Assembly: GCF_011516645.4 (NCBI RefSeq)
Contig: NZ_CP088285.1
Location: forward strand, 8,760,501 to 8,824,500
Length of the DNA: 64,000 nt
Direction: 5' to 3'
DNA from: Bradyrhizobium septentrionale
Lineage (GTDB): Bacteria; Pseudomonadota; Alphaproteobacteria; Rhizobiales; Xanthobacteraceae
Shown here: in pieces, positions 59,240-64,000 of the stretch
How the letters are laid out: every line of letters begins with the position of its first letter
Position numbering within the stretch: position 1 is the first letter of the stretch
Notes under the pieces: generated by a model
Seen by the model: the letters and a program-made list of their open reading frames with translations, nothing else
Databases searched by the model: none
What the model was told of the DNA's origin: nothing
Position numbers and translations under genes: made by a program

Positions 59240-60268
59240 ATGTCCTCGGAGATTAACCGACGCGTTTGGGTCCTGGTGTTCCCGGGCTTCGAGTTGTTGG
59301 ACCTGAGCGGTCCCCTGTGCGCCTTCAATCTGGCGACGGAGATTCATCGTGCTCCCTATCGGATCGAGGTGATTTCCGTCCATGGCGGCACAATCACGAG
59401 CGCGTCGGGCGTGCCGATCCATACCTTGAAGGCTTCGCGAGGCAGATCTGTTGACACACTCCTGATCGTGGGAGGCGCCCCCGACAGCGCCGTCGACGGT
59501 GATGCCGACACCGTCGCGCTGATCAGGAAGTTGGCACCGCGGGCGAGGCGCGTGGCGAGCGTGTGCACGGGAGCCTTCCTGCTGGCCGCCGCCGGCCTGC
59601 TCGACGGGCGATCGGTAACGACGCATTGGCGATATGCCGCCGGATTGCAAAGGCGGTTTCCGCGCGTGCGCGTCGATGCGGACAAGATATTCGTGAGGGA
59701 TGGCAACGTCTGGACATCGGCGGGGATCACGTCGGGCATCGATTTGACGCTCGCGTTGATCGAGGACGATTTCGGGATCGAGGTATCGAAGGCCGTCGCA
59801 AGGGACATGGTGGTCTATCATCGCAGATCGGGCGGACAATCGCAGTTTTCGACGTTGCTTGAACTGGAGCCCTCGTCCGATCGCGTCAAGGATGCATTGA
59901 ATTTTGCGCGCGAGCACCTGCACGAACCGCTTCCCGTCGACCGCATGGCCGCGGCTGCCCGGATCAGCGCACGGCAGTTTGCCCGTCTTTTTCTGAAGGA
60001 GACCGGAGATACGCCCGCCCGGGTCGTGGAGCGGCTGCGTGCCGAAGCGGCGCTTCCGCGCATTCAGGAGGGAACGGAGCCGATCGACATCGTTGCCCGC
60101 AAAGTCGGCTTTGGAGACAAGGACCGCATGCGGCGCGCCTTCTTGCGGATCTACGGCCAACCGCCTCGCGCGCTCAGGCGCGCGACGACCGTTTCGAAAG
60201 CCGCGTCCCTCCCCGATTCCCGTGATCCCTTTGGTTCTCGAGCACCAGGGCGAAGCCGCACCAAATAG
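59240..60268 (+). CDS. GlxA-type AraC family regulator
   Basis: A 342-residue regulator with an N-terminal DJ-1/PfpI-like sensor domain (VLVFPGFELLDLSGPLCAF, SVCTGAFLLAAAGLLDGR with the elbow cysteine) and a C-terminal AraC DNA-binding domain (MAAAARISARQFARLFLKET, IVARKVGFGDKDRMRRAFLR). It starts at 59240 after TAGGGA. Divergent from an enzyme of the same DJ-1 superfamily, suggesting both act on related molecules. Confidence 0.92.
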   Translation: MSSEINRRVWVLVFPGFELLDLSGPLCAFNLATEIHRAPYRIEVISVHGGTITSASGVPIHTLKASRGRSVDTLLIVGGAPDSAVDGDADTVALIRKLAPRARRVASVCTGAFLLAAAGLLDGRSVTTHWRYAAGLQRRFPRVRVDADKIFVRDGNVWTSAGITSGIDLTLALIEDDFGIEVSKAVARDMVVYHRRSGGQSQFSTLLELEPSSDRVKDALNFAREHLHEPLPVDRMAAAARISARQFARLFLKETGDTPARVVERLRAEAALPRIQEGTEPIDIVARKVGFGDKDRMRRAFLRIYGQPPRALRRATTVSKAASLPDSRDPFGSRAPGRSRTK

Positions 60269-60283
60269 CACAAGAAAAGCCCG

Positions 60284-61147
60284 CTATCCGAAATGTTCGA
60301 TCAGCAGTTCGGTGAGGACTCGGACTTTTCGAGCGGGGTGCTGCCCCGGCGGCCGGACGACAAACACTCCAGCTGTCGGAGGAGGATAGCGTGTCATCAC
60401 CGGAGTAAGGGCGCCGGAAGCCAAATAGTCGTCGACGAGGCAGTGCGGAAGCCAGGCAATGCCGAGCCCTGCTACAGCGGCGACGGCGAGAGCAGTGCCG
60501 TTGTCCGCCTTGAACCGCCCCAGCGGATGAATGGAGATTGTTTTATCCCCGTCGATGAACTGCCAGGTTTCCGTGCCCTGCATGAGCGCCTGATGCGTGA
60601 GTAGCTCATCCGGCGTCTCGGGAGCTCCATGCTCCCTGATATAATCCGGGCTCGCGACGAGTGCGCCATGGATTGGTCCGACGCGCCGCGCCATCAGGAT
60701 TGAATCGCTGAGATAGCCAACGCGTACGGCGCAGTCGAAGCCCTCCCCGACAAGGTCCACGAAGCGATCACTGTAACACGCGTGCACGTGAAGCAGCGGG
60801 TGGCGCCGCGCCAGTTCCGCAAAGACCGGCGCCAACAGCGTCGGGCCGAAGGTCAGCGGCGCCGCAACACGCAGGCGGCCGCGCAGGTCCCCGGCAGGCA
60901 AGATCGTCTCCCGCGCGACATCGATTTCGGCGCAGACCCGAGCGGCGTGGTCACGGAACGTGACGCCGGCCTCAGTCAGTGCGGCGCCGCGCGTTGTCCG
61001 TGCAAGAAGCTGGACGCCCAGTTCAGCTTCCAGCCGGAACAGCCGCCGGCTCACGATCGACTTCGAGACGCCCAGCCGGCGCGCGGCCGGCGACACTCCG
61101 GCGGCATCGGCCACTTCGACAAAAGTCCGCAGGTCTTCGATATCCAT
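60284..61147 (-). CDS. LysR family transcriptional regulator
   Basis: A 287-residue LysR protein of the DsdC/AmpR-like size class. HTH at 1-60 (DLRTFVEVADAAGVSPAARR, LGVSKSIVSRRLFRLEAELG); substrate-binding domain after. It is divergent from the SDR gene and two NTF2-like genes, its likely targets. A 7-bp inverted repeat (CGTTCCG at 61154, CGGAACG at 61209) flanks the gap. Confidence 0.92.
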   Translation of the reverse strand: MDIEDLRTFVEVADAAGVSPAARRLGVSKSIVSRRLFRLEAELGVQLLARTTRGAALTEAGVTFRDHAARVCAEIDVARETILPAGDLRGRLRVAAPLTFGPTLLAPVFAELARRHPLLHVHACYSDRFVDLVGEGFDCAVRVGYLSDSILMARRVGPIHGALVASPDYIREHGAPETPDELLTHQALMQGTETWQFIDGDKTISIHPLGRFKADNGTALAVAAVAGLGIAWLPHCLVDDYLASGALTPVMTRYPPPTAGVFVVRPPGQHPARKVRVLTELLIEHFG

Positions 61148-61280
61148 TATCGGCGTTCCGCTTTCTGCGACACTGCTAGGCAGATCGCGAGGCTAGCGCA
61201 TCGCGCTTCGGAACGACACCATAAACCCGGTGAGAGCGGACAACGCCGCGCGCACGCACGCCTGCTGAAACGGAGATCAA

Positions 61281-62150
61281 ATGCCGAGCCCTTCTGAACA
61301 TTCGCGTCGCTCCGCCGCAGTCACCGGCGCGGGCGGCGGCCTAGGCCGCGATATCGCGCTCGGACTTGCCGCCAAGGGCTACATCGTTTTTGGCACGGCC
61401 ATGTCCGGCGCAGAGGTCCAGCATTTGAAGGAGGCCTCCGGGGGGCGCGTGAGCCTGACCGTCTGCGACATGACCAAAGAGCAGGCCGTGAAGGCCTGGG
61501 CGGGCGGCGTGTCCGACGCGCTCGGCGCTTCCGGCCTTGATCTCCTGATCAACAATGCGGGCATCCTGACTCCGGGCCCGATCGAGGTTCTGCCGCTCGA
61601 CGCCATCCGGCGCGAGTTCGACGTCAACGTGTTCGGTGCTCTCGCGGTCATGAACGCTTTCCTGCCGGCGCTGAGGAAGGCGCGCGGCCGCATCGTCCAG
61701 GTCAGCACCTGGACGGCGAGCGTTCCGCTTCCCTTCAACGGGCCGTCAGGCGCGTCAAAGGCGGCCATGGAGGTGTTTGCCGCCGTTTACCGCGCCGAAC
61801 TGAAGTCCTTTGGGGTCGACGTCGTCGTGGCGGCTGCGGGCAACATGAGAACCGGCGGCCCCGCCAAAACGGCGGCGGCGCTCGCACGTGTTGCCGACGA
61901 CATGACGGCCGAACAACGCGGACTGTACGGAGAGTCCTTCAACACATTCGCAACCACGCTCAATGGCATGCAGAGCAGCGGGCTCGATTCCGTCCTGGCG
62001 GCCAGGCGCGTGATCGAACTGGCCGAACAGGTCCCCGCACCAAGTCGCGCGCCGGTCGGCGCGGACGCCGATGAGATGCTCCGAGCCGCTCGCGAGAAAT
62101 CCGACGATGAACTGGATGCGCTCCGCCTTCATGTCGTCGGCCTCGGCTAG
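61281..62150 (+). CDS. Short-chain dehydrogenase/reductase with altered active site
   Basis: A 289-residue SDR with the Rossmann motif TGAGGGLG at 15-22 and NNAG in LLINNAGIL. The catalytic region reads QVSTWTASVPLPFNGPSGAS then K160; the usual YxxxK is SxxxK here, with Ser156 where Tyr belongs. NAD(P)-binding is thus kept, but the standard catalytic Tyr is missing. It may be inactive, use another residue, or be a scaffold. NTF2-like genes follow, and a LysR gene is divergent. Confidence 0.85.
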   Translation: MPSPSEHSRRSAAVTGAGGGLGRDIALGLAAKGYIVFGTAMSGAEVQHLKEASGGRVSLTVCDMTKEQAVKAWAGGVSDALGASGLDLLINNAGILTPGPIEVLPLDAIRREFDVNVFGALAVMNAFLPALRKARGRIVQVSTWTASVPLPFNGPSGASKAAMEVFAAVYRAELKSFGVDVVVAAAGNMRTGGPAKTAAALARVADDMTAEQRGLYGESFNTFATTLNGMQSSGLDSVLAARRVIELAEQVPAPSRAPVGADADEMLRAAREKSDDELDALRLHVVGLG

Positions 62151-62190
62151 GGCCATCCGGCCAATCCACTTTTCGCAAGAGGAGTTACCC

Positions 62191-62649
62191 ATGATCGAGC
62201 TGTTTGATTCCGATGACAGCCGCGCCGTTCGCAACAAGGCCAGCATCCTTAGCTTCTATGATCTGGTGATCAACCAGAAGAAGTCGGAGGAGTTCGTCGC
62301 CGAGTTCATCAGCCCCGCATACGTCCAGCACAACCCGCTCATTGCAAACGGTCCAGAGGCGCTGGGGCAGTTCTTCGGCCAGATCACCCGGGAACGCGCC
62401 CGGGCGCGCGTCGTCGTCCACAAGATCATCGCTGTCGGCGACTATGTGTGGGCTCACGTGAATTTTCTGAATCTGTTCAACGACGATCCGAACGATACGG
62501 GGATCGCCGGCGTCGACATCTACAAGATGGATGCCGACGGAAAAGCCATAGAGCATTGGGACATCTTGCAGCTCGTCGGTGATCCGAAAAACTCGGCTCC
62601 GTGGCTCGCGCCGAACGTGTCGCGCGCCAACCCCAACGGCATGTTCTGA
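62191..62649 (+). CDS. SnoaL/NTF2-like protein
   Basis: A 152-residue protein of the SnoaL-like (YesE-type) fold: SILSFYDLVINQKKSEEFVA, then YVQHNPLIANGPEAL and a C-terminal AIEHWDILQLV. Such proteins act as small cyclases, isomerases or hydrolases. The start follows AAGAGGAG. Encoded 40 bases after the SDR gene. Confidence 0.85.
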   Translation: MIELFDSDDSRAVRNKASILSFYDLVINQKKSEEFVAEFISPAYVQHNPLIANGPEALGQFFGQITRERARARVVVHKIIAVGDYVWAHVNFLNLFNDDPNDTGIAGVDIYKMDADGKAIEHWDILQLVGDPKNSAPWLAPNVSRANPNGMF

Positions 62650-62664
62650 CCAGGAGGGTCAGCT

Positions 62665-63033
62665 ATGAGCGCCACACTTGGTCCTCTGATGGAAAGGAAC
62701 CTGCACGAAGTATTCGGGCAGCCAGATTCCGCGCGCCGAGCGGTCGCGATCGCCGAGATCTACACTGCGAATTGCACGTTCTTTGAAGCGGGGGAACGGA
62801 TCGTTGGCCGCGACGCTCTGAACGCGAAGATCGAACGCATTCTCCGGGACGCTCCCGGATTTGTGTTTGGCGCGACAGGATCTGCCGAGGTGAACCACGA
62901 TCTCGGCCGCTTGCGGTGGCAGCTCGGACCGGCTGGAGCTCCGCCTGTCGTCACAGGCATGGATGTCGCGATCTTCGAGCACGGGAGAATTCGGGCGCTG
63001 TACACCTTTCTCGACAAGCCAGCGAGCGATTGA
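62665..63033 (+). CDS. Second SnoaL/NTF2-like protein
   Basis: A 122-residue protein with an NTF2-like fold (AIAEIYTANCTFFEAGERIV, then GRLRWQLGPAGAPPVVTGMD). It starts 15 bases after the first SnoaL-like gene behind AGGAGGG, so the two are co-expressed. The function is unknown. Confidence 0.82.
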   Translation: MSATLGPLMERNLHEVFGQPDSARRAVAIAEIYTANCTFFEAGERIVGRDALNAKIERILRDAPGFVFGATGSAEVNHDLGRLRWQLGPAGAPPVVTGMDVAIFEHGRIRALYTFLDKPASD

Positions 63034-63189
63034 GCCGGCCCGGGCGCCGGTTTCGTCACGACGGCGACACTGCGATTTGCGAGCTGAAAACACCGGCAAA
63101 TTTGGAACGGCATTCAGCCCGGTTGCCCAAATGACTTCAACAGTTGTCGGAATGAGATCGAGAACTCGCGCCAAATCACTGAAATTGCT

Positions 63190-63233
63190 TGGAGCGGGTG
63201 AAGGGAATCGAACCCTCGTATTCCGCTTGGAAG
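63190..63233 (-). other. 3' fragment of tRNA-Gly(TCC), likely attachment-site scar
   Basis: The last 44 bases of a tRNA-Gly(TCC): anticodon loop CTTCCAAG with anticodon TCC, the 3' anticodon stem GCGGA, a T arm with GGGTTCGATTCCC, the acceptor strand CACCCGC, discriminator T and CCA. The upstream side does not contain a D arm or the complementary anticodon and acceptor strands (GCGGGTG), so it is not a working tRNA gene. Integrating elements commonly use this 3' tRNA end as attachment site. Confidence 0.75.
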
Positions 63234-63245
63234 TCTCAAAAAAAA

Positions 63246-64000
63246 CTATAGTGTTTTCAAAGGCCGCTCTGCCACTTTCGGCGTTTTTGGCCCATTGAGA
63301 TCGCTGCAAACTTTCTCGTTGTCAGAATGGCGTTTGCGAGCCCCACGGCCTCCACTGGCAATGTAGACACCGCCCGAAATCAGCAGCATTGCGATCCAGT
63401 CGATTGTTGCCGGCCGTTCGCCGAGGATCGGGATGGCCAACAGCGTCGTCATGACCGGGGACAGGGCCGCGAACGCCGAGCCGTTCGAAGCGCCAAGAAT
63501 GCTCACCGCGCGTCCGTAAAGCCAGAACGAAATCACCGGCGTCAGAACTCCCTGAACCAAGGCCTGCAGCGCGACGTCACGCCAGGGCGCGCTGAAGAGA
63601 GTGGTCCCGGACATGATGACGTATACCGGCACGTAAGTGACCAATGACCCGACGGCGGCAATCGCAGCAGCGTGAAGCCCGTCCAATCGCGCTTTCTGCA
63701 TGGCCACTGTATAGCAGGCCCACAACATGCCCGCAGCGATGAACAGGGCGTGGCCGATGTTCTGCCGTGATCCGATCGTGCCGCCCGCGCCCCAAACGAT
63801 GCCGAGGACGCCGATAACGATCAAGGCGAGCCCGATCCGCTTGGCGACGGTGAAGGCCTCATCCAGCACGACGGCGGCCAGGATCGCAACAAGCACGGGT
63901 ATCAGAGCGGTATACAGAGACGCGGCGTGTGCCGCCGGTGCGAATAGCAGACCAGCGTAGGACACCAACACCATCGGTGCTCCACCGCCCAGCACAATCG
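63246..64000 (-). CDS. EamA/DMT-family transporter (C-terminal part)
   Basis: Runs off the right edge; about 250 residues are visible with some seven hydrophobic segments. SLYTALIPVLVAILAAVVLD and the second repeat GSAFAALSPVMTTLLAIPIL mark a DMT/EamA exporter. The normal end would be near GGVYIASGGRG; the last 30 residues (KRHSDNEKVCSDLNGPKTPK, VAERPLKTL) run into the sequence beside the tRNA-Gly fragment, so the C-terminus is probably changed by the junction. Confidence 0.82.
   Translation of the reverse strand, partial: IVLGGGAPMVLVSYAGLLFAPAAHAASLYTALIPVLVAILAAVVLDEAFTVAKRIGLALIVIGVLGIVWGAGGTIGSRQNIGHALFIAAGMLWACYTVAMQKARLDGLHAAAIAAVGSLVTYVPVYVIMSGTTLFSAPWRDVALQALVQGVLTPVISFWLYGRAVSILGASNGSAFAALSPVMTTLLAIPILGERPATIDWIAMLLISGGVYIASGGRGARKRHSDNEKVCSDLNGPKTPKVAERPLKTL

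Noticed and set aside
63190..63290. A complete tRNA gene on the minus strand
   Set aside because: The T arm, acceptor 3' strand and anticodon are present, but there is no D arm and no strand to pair with the acceptor or anticodon stems.
1..64000. CRISPR arrays, insertion sequences and prophage genes
   Set aside because: No regularly spaced repeats, transposase or phage structural motifs were seen on either strand.

Overview
The window is GC-rich alphaproteobacterial chromosome, most likely Bradyrhizobium or a close relative in the Nitrobacteraceae. This rests on codon usage, on the dense dehydrogenase, CoA-transferase and ABC-transporter content, on several small proteins that look typical of Bradyrhizobium, and on a palindromic intergenic repeat at about 250-354. 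There is no phage, transposase, CRISPR array or complete RNA gene.

Layout. 1-2.8 kb: start of a RidA-like gene, a class III CoA-transferase and two small exported proteins. 2.9-13.7 kb: assimilatory nitrate/nitrite reduction (nirB-nirD-nasA on the minus strand; narK and a PP2C phosphatase/Ser-Thr kinase on the plus strand). The 3' end of nasA occurs a second time as a decayed copy on the far side of an amidohydrolase gene. 13.7-16.7 kb: AidB-like acyl-CoA dehydrogenase and a divergent IclR regulator. 16.7-20.3 kb: a periplasmic PQQ alcohol dehydrogenase with the Asp-x-Asp signature of lanthanide enzymes, its cytochrome c, an exported protein and a PCu(A)C copper chaperone. 20.4-28.9 kb: APH-fold kinase, exported EF-hand protein, an NrtR-type Nudix regulator divergent from an SPFH protein and an NAD-kinase-like protein, then small genes.

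29.4-48.6 kb is a large uptake and catabolism block: LysR regulator, LivG-F-H-M transporter without a binding protein, AraC regulator, hydantoinase/oxoprolinase A and B, a TorT-like binding protein with an RbsA/RbsC/RbsC transporter, and a three-subunit molybdenum hydroxylase. LivM is fused to the C-terminal half of a PxpC/KipA (AHS2) domain. This suggests import and opening of a cyclic amide or N-heterocycle. 48.7-57.9 kb is a second catabolic unit: IclR regulator, RraA-like aldolase, LeuC/LeuD-like hydratase, class V aminotransferase, Fbp-type ABC transporter and threonine aldolase, mostly joined by ATGA overlaps. 58-64 kb: DUF6616-like protein, DJ-1/PfpI enzyme divergent from a GlxA-type regulator, LysR divergent from an SDR and two NTF2-like proteins, a 3' fragment of tRNA-Gly(TCC) that looks like an attachment-site scar, and a truncated EamA transporter.

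The most interesting points are the LivM-AHS2 fusion, the NrtR/SPFH/NAD-kinase-like module with its palindromic operator, the unassigned RraA/LeuCD/aminotransferase pathway (whose first gene seems to have lost its start by a one-base deletion), and the nasA 3'-end duplication.
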